Assembly: GCF_003386535.1 (NCBI RefSeq)
Contig: NZ_QTTN01000013.1
Location: forward strand, 62,001 to 126,000
Direction of reading: 5' to 3'
DNA from: Paenibacillus taihuensis
Lineage (GTDB): Bacteria > Bacillota > Bacilli > Paenibacillales > Paenibacillaceae
Length of the DNA stretch: 64,000 nt
In this document: positions 1 to 8,277 of the stretch, piece by piece
How the letters are laid out: the number at the start of each line of letters is the position of its first letter
Numbering within the stretch: position 1 is the stretch's first letter
The notes under the pieces: generated by a model
What the model was told of the DNA's origin: nothing
Seen by the model: only the letters and a program-made list of their open reading frames with translations
Databases searched by the model: none
Position numbers and translations under genes: made by a program

Positions 1-637
1 CGAGGAACCAGTCGTTCCAGTACCCGAGGGCGACGAACAGGCCGACCGTTGCGAGCACCGGCTTCGACAGCGGCAATATCAGCTGGTAGTAGATGCGGTA
101 TTCGCTGGCACCGTCCATTTTGGCAGATTCGTAGATATCCTCCGGGATGGACAGCAGGAAGTTGCGGATCAGAAACATATTGAACGCGCCTGCGAGCGGC
201 GGAAGAATCATCGCGAGAATCGTGTCCTTCAGATGCAGATAGTTGACGCAGACGATGTACCATGGCACAAGTCCGCCGCTGAACAGCATCGTGATGATCA
301 CGTAGACGGATAGGATGTTCCGGTACTTAAAAGATCGTCTCGCCATCACATAGCCGCCGAGACTATTAACCAGCACAGAGAGCAGCGTCCCTACTACGGT
401 GACGAGCAAGCTGATGCCGTATGCATCGATGATTCGGTTAGAGCCGAGCAGCAGGATTTTATAGGAAACGAGTGTGATATGCCGCGGGAACAGCGAGTAA
501 CCGTTATTAATAATATCGTTCTCCGTTGCGAGCGAGCCTGTAATAACCATAAGGAACGGCAGCAGGCAGGCGACGCTGAAGAGTGTAATGATGAGGATGA
601 TGACCGTTTGCGAGATTGAGAATCGTTTGACTGGCAT
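1..637 (-). CDS. Carbohydrate ABC transporter permease, YtcP/LplC-like (3' end cut by window)
   Basis: Inner-membrane permease of an oligosaccharide importer, 212 codons visible. It starts with ATG at 637 (MPVKRFSISQTV), preceded by a clear AAGGAGG at about 8 nt. A membrane segment follows within 30 residues. The EAA-loop signature, where permeases contact the ATPase, is visible as EDIYESAKMDGASEYRIYY followed by a PLSKP stretch. It lies 16 bp downstream of the partner permease, so the two are cotranscribed. The binding-protein gene of this system is not in the window and is expected beyond the left edge. Family assignment is firm; substrate is unknown. The YtcP type usually pairs with LplB-like partners, as here. 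Confidence 0.9.
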   Translation of the reverse strand, partial: MPVKRFSISQTVIILIITLFSVACLLPFLMVITGSLATENDIINNGYSLFPRHITLVSYKILLLGSNRIIDAYGISLLVTVVGTLLSVLVNSLGGYVMARRSFKYRNILSVYVIITMLFSGGLVPWYIVCVNYLHLKDTILAMILPPLAGAFNMFLIRNFLLSIPEDIYESAKMDGASEYRIYYQLILPLSKPVLATVGLFVALGYWNDWFL

Positions 638-653
638 TGTGCCGCCTCCTTGT

Positions 654-1646
654 TTAGAAGATCGCCGAATCTTTGTCGATTCTGCGTGCCGCCCAGTTGC
701 TGCCCAGTACGAGGACGAAGGCGACGGTCGATTGGATGAAGCCGGCTGCGGAAGCCATGCCGATATCGCCTGATTTGCGGAGCGAGCGGTAAACGAGCGT
801 ATCGATAACGTCTGTCGTTGGATAGAGCAGCGAAGCATCGCCGACCATCGCGTAAAACATTCCGAAGTCCGCGTTCATGATCCGGCCGACCGCAAGCAGC
901 GTCAAGATAATAATCGTCGGTCTCAGCATCGGGATGCTGATGTAGCGGATCTGCTGCCAGCGCGACGCGCCGTCGATGGAAGCGGCTTCATAATACGAGT
1001 TGTCAATGCCCGCGAGCGCCGCCAAATAAATAATGGTGCCGTACCCGGTTACTTTCCAGCGGATCGCGATCGTTAGAATAAGCGGCCATAGCCCCGGCTG
1101 GCTGTAGAAGTCAATCGGATGGAAGCCGAAGTACTCGACAATGCGGTTGATCGCGCCGTTCTCGTAGTTGAGCAGGTTGTACGTGAACACGCCGACGACG
1201 ATCCAAGAGATGAAGAAGGGCAAGAACGTGATGGACTGCGTGACCCGCTTGAACACCTTATTGCGCAATTCATTGATCATCAGCGCCAGTCCGACCTCGA
1301 ACACCAGACCTACTGCGATGAAGAGCGCATTCAGCAGGATCGTGTTGCGGACCGCGCGGTAAGCGGCATCCGAAGAGATCAGGTAGTCGAAGTTGTTCAG
1401 GATCGGCTTCGCCCAGGCGCTGCCGAAGATGCCTCCGTCGAAGTCATAGTTTTTGAAAGCGATGATGAGTCCGGCGAGCGGCAGGTAGTTGAAGACGAGC
1501 AGCAGCAAGCCGACGGGGAGGAACATGATATACAACGAGTGATTCCGCATGAGATCCTTGATGAATCCATTCCTTGTGCGGAAAGCAGGGGCAGCGGCAA
1601 CCGGCTTCGGGACGTTCGCGTTTGCGGTTTCGCTTATCGATTTCAT
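654..1646 (-). CDS. Carbohydrate ABC transporter permease, LplB-like
   Basis: Second permease of the leftmost importer, 330 residues with about six membrane helices. The N-terminal cytoplasmic tail (about 30 residues, Ala/Pro/Asn rich) leads into a helix beginning NHSLYIMFLPVGLLLL. The EAA-loop is seen as NSYYEAASIDGASRWQQI followed by SIPMLRP. An in-frame TTG at 1676 would add ten residues, but GAAAGG lies about 9 nt before the ATG at 1646, so that start is preferred. It is first in the visible operon; the promoter should lie between 1647 and about 1850. The kinase/regulator pair at 2.1-5.6 kb is colinear but separated by a terminator and a repeat element, so it is probably a separate unit controlling this importer. 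Confidence 0.9.
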   Translation of the reverse strand: MKSISETANANVPKPVAAAPAFRTRNGFIKDLMRNHSLYIMFLPVGLLLLVFNYLPLAGLIIAFKNYDFDGGIFGSAWAKPILNNFDYLISSDAAYRAVRNTILLNALFIAVGLVFEVGLALMINELRNKVFKRVTQSITFLPFFISWIVVGVFTYNLLNYENGAINRIVEYFGFHPIDFYSQPGLWPLILTIAIRWKVTGYGTIIYLAALAGIDNSYYEAASIDGASRWQQIRYISIPMLRPTIIILTLLAVGRIMNADFGMFYAMVGDASLLYPTTDVIDTLVYRSLRKSGDIGMASAAGFIQSTVAFVLVLGSNWAARRIDKDSAIF

Positions 1647-1845
1647 AGGCAGTTCCCTTTCTTGTTCGTTGTTCAATGTAATTCAAGCATAAGGGATGAA
1701 GCATTCGTAAACTATGAGCCAAACTTAAACTTTGTAGTATAAGATTAGCCTCTGCGAAAATACGAATACGAATACGAACCTTACCTCTCAGCCGCTCTCA
1801 GCCGCTCTCAACCTCTTTCAGCCTCATTCAGCCGCTCTTCGACTT

Positions 1846-2030
1846 CTAACGGTTGTAACAGCGCCTAATTGGCTCCAAAAGCTCTATTACATTTGCTAAC
1901 GGTTATCAGCTCGCCTATTGGGTGATGTTCCACCGAGAATTGGCCATTGGGCTTCAAATAGCCGCTGTCACAACCGTTAAAATTTCAAAAGCCGCACTTT
2001 ACACGGAATAGCCGCTCGGACAACCGTTAG
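1846..2030. repeat. Intergenic four-unit palindromic element, copy A
   Basis: This fills the 455-bp gap 1677-2131, which has no gene. Two forward units (CTAACGG at 1846 and 1896) and two reverse units (ending CCGTTAA at 1980 and CCGTTAG at 2030) each follow the pattern CTAACGGTTGT-(N)-CAGCGGCTATT. Units of the same orientation are exactly 50 bp apart, and the block is symmetric about position 1938. Copies B (8069) and C (38733) have the same geometry. Left of it, 1745-1840 holds only short direct repeats (ACGAAT; CTCTCAGCCG). Confidence 0.8.
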
Positions 2031-2066
2031 AGCAAATCGTTGATACCCGGAGAGGCTGCATTTAGA

Positions 2067-2097
2067 GAAAAAGCCGGCGTTTCAGCGAAACGCCGGC
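2067..2097 (-). terminator. Rho-independent terminator of the YesN/YesM-type operon
   Basis: Perfect 11-bp stem GCCGGCGTTTC (2073-2083) with GAAACGCCGGC (2087-2097) around a 3-nt loop. On the minus strand it is followed by a T-run (AAAAA at 2068-2072 on plus). It sits 35 bp past the kinase stop codon. Confidence 0.85.
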
Positions 2098-2131
2098 CAT
2101 TTGTGCCTCATTCCTCTCCTACTGACCTACC

Positions 2132-3922
2132 TCAGCCGGACTGCTGCTCGCCCTCCGCTTCAATAATCGGATGCCGAAGCACGATGCGCGTCCCGTTCCC
2201 GCTCGACTCGATCTGCAGCGTGTAGGCTTCGCCATACGACAGGCGCAGCCGGTCGTTCACGTTGCGCAAGCCCACGCCGCGGCGCTTGCTCCTCGCTCTC
2301 TTCGGCTGCTCGGGCAGCGACAGCTCCTGCAGCACCGCATCCGGAATGCCTGCTCCATTATCGTTCAGCTCAATGACGATATCGCCGCCTTCCCTGCGCC
2401 CGGTCAGCATAATCTTCCCTTTCTCGGGATTGCTGCGGATGCCGTGATGGATCGCGTTCTCGACGAGCGGCTGCAGCAGCAGGCGCAGGAACGGCGCATG
2501 CAGCACTTCGTCATCGATGGAGATAAGCACCCGCACGGGATTGCCGAGGCGCGCCTGCTCGATACGGACATAGGCTTTCACCTGCTCGATCTCGCGCGAA
2601 ACAGTCGTAATCTCCTTGCCCTGATTGAGGCTGAGCCGCAGCAAATTGCCAAGCGACGACACCATCTCGCTGATGTCGGTCATATTGTGATACTCCGCCT
2701 TCCACCGGATCGACTCCAGCGTATTGTACAGAAAATGCGGATTGATCTGGTGGCTCAGCACCTGAAACTCCAGTTCCTTCTTCGCCCGCTCCGCCTGTGT
2801 CGATTGATCGAGCAGCTGTTGGATTTTGCCCGTCATACTATTGAAGCCGCGGTACAGCCAGCCGATCTCGTCCCTCCGGTCCGACTGCGGCAGGCCGAAT
2901 TGGAACTCCCCTTGCTCCAGCTTGCGCATGGAACGGACAAGCCGGTGCAGCGGTGCCGTGAAATAGACGGTCATATAGAAAATAACGCCGATACAGCACA
3001 GCAAGTAAATGACGAGAAACAGCACCAGCAGATTATCCATCTCTTGAATCGGATGCGTCAGCTGCTCCAGCGGCGTCGTGCTGATCAGCATCCATCCTTC
3101 GCTATCCAGTCTCACATACGTGACGAGCTGCTTCTCCCCATCAATCGTGAGCGTTTCCGCCTTCTGCGGCGTTGTGCCAATCGACTGGATAAGCGGCGCG
3201 GAATGAATCAGCTTGCCGGTCAGCTCATTGTCCTTGGAATCATAGAGCACCTGCCCGCTGCGCGTCGTCAGAAACATTCGCTGCCCCTTCATCCGCTGGG
3301 AGGGCGTAATGTAGCGCTTGAGCTGATCCTCCGTCAAGTCCGCGATGACGATGCCTCTTGGAATTTGATCGTTCAGCCCCGTGAAGCGCTTGATCTTGGA
3401 CAGCATCGGGCGAAAATACGTGCTCTCCCCTGGCATGAACAGATGCCAGATCGGCGTAACCGTCGTCTGCGCGCTTCTGAACCAGGCAGACTCCGTAAAG
3501 CCTTGCGGCTCATCCAGCGTACGGTAATACAGCGGATGCTGGCTTGGATTAATCGGAAATGCCCGCACCCTGAACGCGTCAACTGACGATCTATTCTGGT
3601 CAAGCAGCAGCGTCATGCCGGAGATGAACGCACTCTCATCAATAGTTGGTTTCATCGATTGCTCCATCAGCGACTGAAACTTCACATTTCCGATGATCCC
3701 GTTAATTTGATCATTGAGCTGGTTCAAATATTGATCGAGGTTCCGCTTCGATTGCAGCATGTAGTCCATCGAGAAGGATGCGTTAGCGTTGGAGATGCCT
3801 TCAACCGACTTGATATGCGCATAGTAGGCGAATAGCAGGAACGGCACGATGATGATGAGGAAGAACATGGCGATTACTTTGTTCCGCAAGGAAGCGGCCT
3901 GCTGCATGGAGTAGCTACTCAT
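2132..3922 (-). CDS. Sensor histidine kinase, YesM family
   Basis: Membrane kinase of 596 residues. Order: TM1 about 14-34, extracytoplasmic double-Cache-like sensor about 35-297, TM2 about 298-320, HAMP about 321-374, His_kinase box with phospho-acceptor H396 in NPHFLYN, HATPase domain with N-box LVENAIHH (N489) and GAGIP glycine box near 523. This is the standard YesM layout for sensing oligosaccharides or the ABC binding protein. It overlaps the regulator stop codon by 8 bp (ATG 3922, regulator TAG 3915-3917), indicating translational coupling. It is last in its operon, followed by a strong terminator. Ligand is unknown; the neighbouring importer or the glycosidase at 5.9 kb are likely targets. 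Confidence 0.93.
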   Translation of the reverse strand: MSSYSMQQAASLRNKVIAMFFLIIIVPFLLFAYYAHIKSVEGISNANASFSMDYMLQSKRNLDQYLNQLNDQINGIIGNVKFQSLMEQSMKPTIDESAFISGMTLLLDQNRSSVDAFRVRAFPINPSQHPLYYRTLDEPQGFTESAWFRSAQTTVTPIWHLFMPGESTYFRPMLSKIKRFTGLNDQIPRGIVIADLTEDQLKRYITPSQRMKGQRMFLTTRSGQVLYDSKDNELTGKLIHSAPLIQSIGTTPQKAETLTIDGEKQLVTYVRLDSEGWMLISTTPLEQLTHPIQEMDNLLVLFLVIYLLCCIGVIFYMTVYFTAPLHRLVRSMRKLEQGEFQFGLPQSDRRDEIGWLYRGFNSMTGKIQQLLDQSTQAERAKKELEFQVLSHQINPHFLYNTLESIRWKAEYHNMTDISEMVSSLGNLLRLSLNQGKEITTVSREIEQVKAYVRIEQARLGNPVRVLISIDDEVLHAPFLRLLLQPLVENAIHHGIRSNPEKGKIMLTGRREGGDIVIELNDNGAGIPDAVLQELSLPEQPKRARSKRRGVGLRNVNDRLRLSYGEAYTLQIESSGNGTRIVLRHPIIEAEGEQQSG

Positions 3923-5564
3923 CGTTGATCCCTCTCAGCTTCCGGTACTCTTTTGGCGTATGTCCGACATTCTTCTTGAACAGCTTCGTAAAATGAACCG
4001 GATCGCGATAGCCGACCTCTTGCGACACCTGATAGATCTTGTTGCTGACGTCGCTCAGCATCTCCTTCGCCTTCTCGATGCGCACCTCGGTCAAGTACTC
4101 GAGGAACGTCTGCCGCTTCTCTTTCTTGAACAGCTTGCTCAGCCATACCGGCGTCACGTGCACCTCAAGCGATACGGTATGCAGCGTCAGATTATCCGCA
4201 TAGTTGCGCTGAATGAACTTCTCCGCTTCAGAAATAATTTGGCTCTGCGGCTGCTGCACCAGCTGATTGTGCAAGTCCTCGGCAATGGCGAGCACATAGC
4301 TCTCTACCTGCACGCGCAGCGAGTCGAGCGTGTCGTACTGCTCCAGCTGATCCCAAATCGCGATCGGGTTCTTCTCCCAGCTGCGCTCCTTCCACCCTGC
4401 GGCGGCGGCTTTCTTGAATAACTCCAGCAGCCACTCGAATATTTTCTGCTGAATATCTCTGATATGGGTTGTCGACCAGGTCCGCACGAAGTCCGAAAAC
4501 GCTTGCATAACCGTCCGAATTTCGTCTATCGAACCGTATCGGATCAGGTCCATCACTTCGTTCAAATTGCTAAGCGACACTTCGCAAAATTCCGCGTCGA
4601 CGCCGATATCCTGCCTCACCAGCAGCCGGTTGCCGCCGTAAACCGCCTTATGCTCGAGCACGTCCGTTGCTTCCTGGAACAGTTTATGCAGCTGCTTAAT
4701 GCCGCCGATCGACGAGGCGAGTCCAACGCTTACCTTGACCTTCACATAGCCATTAATCCGATCGATGCATGTAACGGCGATATCCTTAATGCGCGCAAGC
4801 TGCTCCTGCTGCATACAGCTAAGCACGATAACGAATCTGGACTTCGCATCGCAATAGAGCGCGGATGGACAGCGATAATCTTCCTCCAGCGTCTGCTTCA
4901 CGACATTGCTGATGCCGAAGAGGACAAGCTCCTTCTCCTTGCGGTACAGCCTGCCTTGATCGATCGCCTTCAAATCATCGACCTCGATGATCATGAGCGC
5001 GAGATTGTGCTGCGTCAGCCATTCCAACTGCAGGTTGCCAAGTCTGTGCATCATGCGCGTTTCCCAGTACGGGTTGTACTCGTTCTCCGCAGCTTCGCGG
5101 AGCATTTCCTCCTGCATCTTCGGCAGCGCAAAATGAACCTGATTCTCCAGCAGCAGCTTGTTCTGCTTGTCAAGACGCTCCTCGCGGATTTGGCCGACCG
5201 CCTTCGTGACGACCTGCGACAGCTCGTCGATATTGATCGGCTTCAGCACGTAGTCGATGGCGCCAAGCTGCATCGCCTGCTTCACGAGATCGAAGTCGTC
5301 GTAGCCGCTGATGACGATCGACTTGCCCGAGAAGCCCCCGCGCTGGCGAAGGGATTGAATAAACTCAAGACCGGACATCCGGCTCATCTTAATGTCGGTC
5401 ACAATCATGTCCGGGTTCAGTTCTTCGGTAAGCAGCAGCGCCGATTCGCCGTCGTCGGCGGTGTAGACCTCATCCAGGTCGATGCTGAAATCCGACCATG
5501 GGAAGCGCAGCCGCAGTCCTTCCCGGATTTCCTTCTCATCATCCACAATCAGCACGCGATACAT
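3915..5564 (-). CDS. Response regulator with AraC-type DNA-binding domain, YesN family
   Basis: Cytoplasmic transcription factor of 549 residues. It has an N-terminal receiver (start MYRVLIVDDEKEI), acceptor Asp57 in VTDIKM, conserved Lys108 in YVLKPI, a long middle linker about 130-440, and two C-terminal AraC helix-turn-helices about 445-549 (LSKLFKKE and the terminal GYRDPVHFTKLFKK...G.TPKEYR motif). GTG 5576 and ATG 5573 are in frame upstream, but AAAGGGTG sits directly on them; it is well spaced (about 8 nt) for ATG 5564. The gene pairs with the kinase at 2132-3922. The divergent gap to 5879 carries direct repeats that could be its binding site. Confidence 0.93.
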   Translation of the reverse strand: MYRVLIVDDEKEIREGLRLRFPWSDFSIDLDEVYTADDGESALLLTEELNPDMIVTDIKMSRMSGLEFIQSLRQRGGFSGKSIVISGYDDFDLVKQAMQLGAIDYVLKPINIDELSQVVTKAVGQIREERLDKQNKLLLENQVHFALPKMQEEMLREAAENEYNPYWETRMMHRLGNLQLEWLTQHNLALMIIEVDDLKAIDQGRLYRKEKELVLFGISNVVKQTLEEDYRCPSALYCDAKSRFVIVLSCMQQEQLARIKDIAVTCIDRINGYVKVKVSVGLASSIGGIKQLHKLFQEATDVLEHKAVYGGNRLLVRQDIGVDAEFCEVSLSNLNEVMDLIRYGSIDEIRTVMQAFSDFVRTWSTTHIRDIQQKIFEWLLELFKKAAAAGWKERSWEKNPIAIWDQLEQYDTLDSLRVQVESYVLAIAEDLHNQLVQQPQSQIISEAEKFIQRNYADNLTLHTVSLEVHVTPVWLSKLFKKEKRQTFLEYLTEVRIEKAKEMLSDVSNKIYQVSQEVGYRDPVHFTKLFKKNVGHTPKEYRKLRGINDE

Positions 5565-5795
5565 CGTTCTCATCACCCTTTTTTACCGAGTCTATTGCCT
5601 GGTCCATCCCATTCTATCGTTTGATTTTCGAGGGGGCAATGAGGGGATATTGTCTTTCCTAGGCAATTCTAGACGAATCGTATGGAAGGATTTCGACGGT
5701 CATCAAAAATTTCCCTTCTGGGACAAAATGAATCACAATTCCCCTATCATCAGCGCACAACCTTCTCTTTACCGGAGATTTGAGGAGTTGCTATT

Positions 5796-5834
5796 CTCTT
5801 CGTGTAAGGATTTTGTAAGCTCTTCATGTGAGAA
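5796..5834 (+). promoter_or_regulatory. Direct repeat upstream of the secreted glycosidase, possible regulator site
   Basis: Within the 300-bp divergent gap 5577-5878, CTCTTCGTGTAAGGA (5796-5810) recurs as CTCTTCATGTGAGAA (5820-5834), with a 24-bp period. AraC-type regulators often bind direct repeats at about this spacing. No convincing -35/-10 pair was found. The rest of the gap shows nothing else recognisable. Function is inferred. Confidence 0.35.
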
Positions 5835-5878
5835 CAAAAGGTTAGGAATGAATTTCAGACAAACAAGGAGGAAGATTG

Positions 5879-8011
5879 ATGAGAAAGTGGTTTTCGCTTG
5901 TTCTCGCATTTGCGCTTCTTTGGTCAGTCATTCTGTACCACCAGGAAACAACCTCAGCAGCTGCGGGGGACATTACGCTGACGTCGGTCGCCGATACCGA
6001 TACGCAGAGCGACGTCGCGGCAGGCACGAATGCAACGCTGAATGTGAGCCAGTGGAATAACATCTTCACCAAATTTTCGTTAAGCGGCGTTGGGAGCTCG
6101 ATTGCGAGCGCGAAGCTGCGAATCTACCATCCGACGCATGCGGCCAATCATAATCTGATTGTCAGCGGCGCTTCGACGGAGAGCTGGAGCGAGGGCGGGG
6201 CGAAGCCGAGCCTTGGCACGCAGATTGCCAGCGCGGCGGTCTCCGCCGTCGGCTATGTGGAGATTGACGTGACGGCAGCTGTGCAAAGCAAGCTCAGCGC
6301 TTCGTCATCGTCCGTCACGCTCGGCTTGAGCACGAACCTCGGCTCGTGGGAGGTGTATTCGTCCCGCGAGAGCACGAATAAGCCGCAGCTAGTGATTACG
6401 CCGAGCACGACCTCGTCGACGCTGAATCCGGTTGCGGATACGGATACCCAGAGCGACGTGGCGGCGGGTACGAACGCGACGCTGAACGTAAGCCAGTGGA
6501 ATAATATGTTCACGAAATTTTCGTTGAGCGGTGTCGGGTCTTCGGTTACGAGTGCGAAGCTGCGAATCTACCATTCGACGCATGCGGTCAATCATAATCT
6601 GATTGTCAGCGGCGCCTCGACGGAGAGCTGGAGCGAAGGCGGCACGAAGCCAAGCCTTGGTTCGCAGATTGCGAGCAAAGCCGTCTCGGCCGTCGGTTAC
6701 GTGGAGTTCGACGTAACGTCAGCCGTTCAGAGCAAGCTGACAGCCGGCTCGTCGTCCGTGACGTTCGGCTTCAGCTCGAATATCGGCTCCTGGGAAGTGT
6801 ACGCCTCACGAGAGAGCAGCAACAAGCCGGAGCTCATCATTAATGGCGGTACCGGGGGAACTGGCGGCGATGGCGGTACGGGAGGCAATGGAGGGTCCGG
6901 CACGATGAAAATCGGCACGAACTTCTGGTTCATGGGCACATGGAGCGGCGAAACGCCGTTCAAGTCGAACGTCGATTGGGCGAATGCTTATGCCAGCGGC
7001 ACCGACGTGTGGAACCCGACTTTCATCAGCGAGCTTGCGCCTTACTCGGTGCTTCGCTTCATGGACTGGGGCGGCACGAACAATTCCAAAGTGCAGACCT
7101 GGTCGCAGCGCCGATTGCCGACCGATCCGGTCAACAGCGATATCGGCTATATCGGGCCTAGCGATCCGATCCGCGCGGGGCTTGCTTACGAGTGGATGAT
7201 CGACCTGTGCAACCGGACGAACAAGGACATGTGGGTCACCCTGCCGCATATGACCGATGACAACTATGCGAATCAGCTGGCGACACTGGTCAAAACGAAG
7301 CTCAATTCGAATCTGAAAGTGTACGTCGAGTACTCCAATGAAACGTGGAACGGCGGCTTCAGCCAATTCCAATATACGCTTGACCAAGGCATTGCCCTCG
7401 GCCTGCCGGGCTCGAACCAATGGTATCAAGGCGGCGCGTTCAGCCTGTACAGATCCGTTCACATCTGGAACGAGTTCGCGAACGTGTTCGGCACGCAGAT
7501 GGCTTCTCGCGTTATGCGGGTAGCATCGTTCAGCGGCAACTATGATATTTTTGACCAAGGCTATGCGAATGTGGTGAACAGCACGACATGGAATCCGACG
7601 AATCAGAAGGCGGACATGATTGCGATCGCGCCTTATGTCGGCAACGGTCTCGACGGCGCAAGCCCGACGATTCAAAGCCAGTTCCATCAAGAGATCGACA
7701 ACACGTTCAATGATCGTGTCCTGACGGCAGTTGCGATTGCGCAGAAGTATAACGTCAAGCTCGGAACCTATGAAGGCGGGCAGCATCTGCTGAACCACGC
7801 CGACCAATGGAGCGCGAATCAGAACATCTACACCGAGTACACGTACATGCTGAACAAGTTCGCGCCGTACTTCGTGCTGTTCAATCACTACACGAACGCC
7901 GGCACATGGGCCTCCGATGGCGCATGGGGCGCGAAGCAGTTCACCGGCCAAGCGAGCTCGGCCGCGCCGAAGTATCGCGCGATCGCCGATTGGGTCGCAG
8001 CGCATCCTTGA
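5879..8011 (+). CDS. Secreted glycosidase-like protein with two CBM96/DNRLRE-type repeats
   Basis: 710 residues. ATG 5879 is preceded by AAGGAGG at 7 nt (TTG 5876 is unlikely). A signal peptide covers about 1-29. Two nearly identical beta-sandwich repeats (about 33-175 and 184-322, 149-residue period) contain ADTDTQSDVAAGTNATLNVS and SWEVYxSRES, the look of DNRLRE/CBM96 carbohydrate-binding domains. A Gly/Thr/Asn linker covers about 324-342. The C-terminal domain (343-710) looks like a (beta/alpha)8 clan-A hydrolase: VEYSNETWN supplies a candidate acid/base Glu488, and GTYEGGQHL a candidate nucleophile Glu632. I cannot place the catalytic domain in a numbered GH family. It is monocistronic, divergent from the YesN-type operon, with a good terminator. 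Confidence 0.85.
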   Translation: MRKWFSLVLAFALLWSVILYHQETTSAAAGDITLTSVADTDTQSDVAAGTNATLNVSQWNNIFTKFSLSGVGSSIASAKLRIYHPTHAANHNLIVSGASTESWSEGGAKPSLGTQIASAAVSAVGYVEIDVTAAVQSKLSASSSSVTLGLSTNLGSWEVYSSRESTNKPQLVITPSTTSSTLNPVADTDTQSDVAAGTNATLNVSQWNNMFTKFSLSGVGSSVTSAKLRIYHSTHAVNHNLIVSGASTESWSEGGTKPSLGSQIASKAVSAVGYVEFDVTSAVQSKLTAGSSSVTFGFSSNIGSWEVYASRESSNKPELIINGGTGGTGGDGGTGGNGGSGTMKIGTNFWFMGTWSGETPFKSNVDWANAYASGTDVWNPTFISELAPYSVLRFMDWGGTNNSKVQTWSQRRLPTDPVNSDIGYIGPSDPIRAGLAYEWMIDLCNRTNKDMWVTLPHMTDDNYANQLATLVKTKLNSNLKVYVEYSNETWNGGFSQFQYTLDQGIALGLPGSNQWYQGGAFSLYRSVHIWNEFANVFGTQMASRVMRVASFSGNYDIFDQGYANVVNSTTWNPTNQKADMIAIAPYVGNGLDGASPTIQSQFHQEIDNTFNDRVLTAVAIAQKYNVKLGTYEGGQHLLNHADQWSANQNIYTEYTYMLNKFAPYFVLFNHYTNAGTWASDGAWGAKQFTGQASSAAPKYRAIADWVAAHP

Positions 8012-8029
8012 TCGGTTTTGAAGAGGAAG

Positions 8030-8064
8030 AAGCCTTCCGCCCCTTGGGGGTGGAAGGCTTTTTA
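8030..8064 (+). terminator. Terminator of the secreted glycosidase gene
   Basis: Stem AAGCCTTCC (8030-8038) pairs with GGAAGGCTT (8052-8060) and is followed by a T-run. It lies 18 bp after the stop codon. Confidence 0.85.
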
Positions 8065-8068
8065 TGCT

Positions 8069-8252
8069 CTAACGGGCTCTACAGTCTCTATTCGGCGTAA
8101 ATATCGTGCTCTGGAATTTTAACGGACTCCAGAGACGTTATTCAGCTAGACCAGGCGATTTGGTGCAAAAAAGTGGGCATTAGCGGCGCTGGTGTCCGTT
8201 ACTTTCTCTGAAGCACTATTTCTGGCGAAATAAGGTCACTAGAGTCCGTTAA
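8069..8252. repeat. Intergenic four-unit palindromic element, copy B
   Basis: Fills the gap between the terminator and the VOC gene. Forward units start at 8069 (CTAACGG) and 8119 (TTAACGG); reverse units end at 8202 (CCGTTAC) and 8252 (CCGTTAA). The spacing is 50 bp on each side, symmetric about 8160. The core differs from copy A: TAACGGACTCCAGAG-(N)-TTATT. The spacers between units are also partly complementary across the centre (AAATA..GTGCT on the left; AGCACTATTT on the right). Confidence 0.8.
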
Positions 8253-8277
8253 AAGTTATCCGCGCTACCTTTACCCG

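Noticed and set aside
1846-2030. CRISPR-like array
   Set aside because: Repeats are inverted, imperfect and only four; spacers are not unique insertions and no cas gene is near.
2171-3586. Long open frame opposite the YesM-type kinase
   Set aside because: It is antisense to a gene with all kinase motifs, rich in Arg/His/Leu as GC-rich shadows are, and shows no domain or ribosome site.
4464-5624. 386-codon frame antisense to the YesN-type regulator
   Set aside because: It covers the receiver-domain gene on the other strand; no family features.
6806-8005. 399-codon frame antisense to the secreted glycosidase
   Set aside because: Same reason: shadow of a codon-biased gene, no motif.
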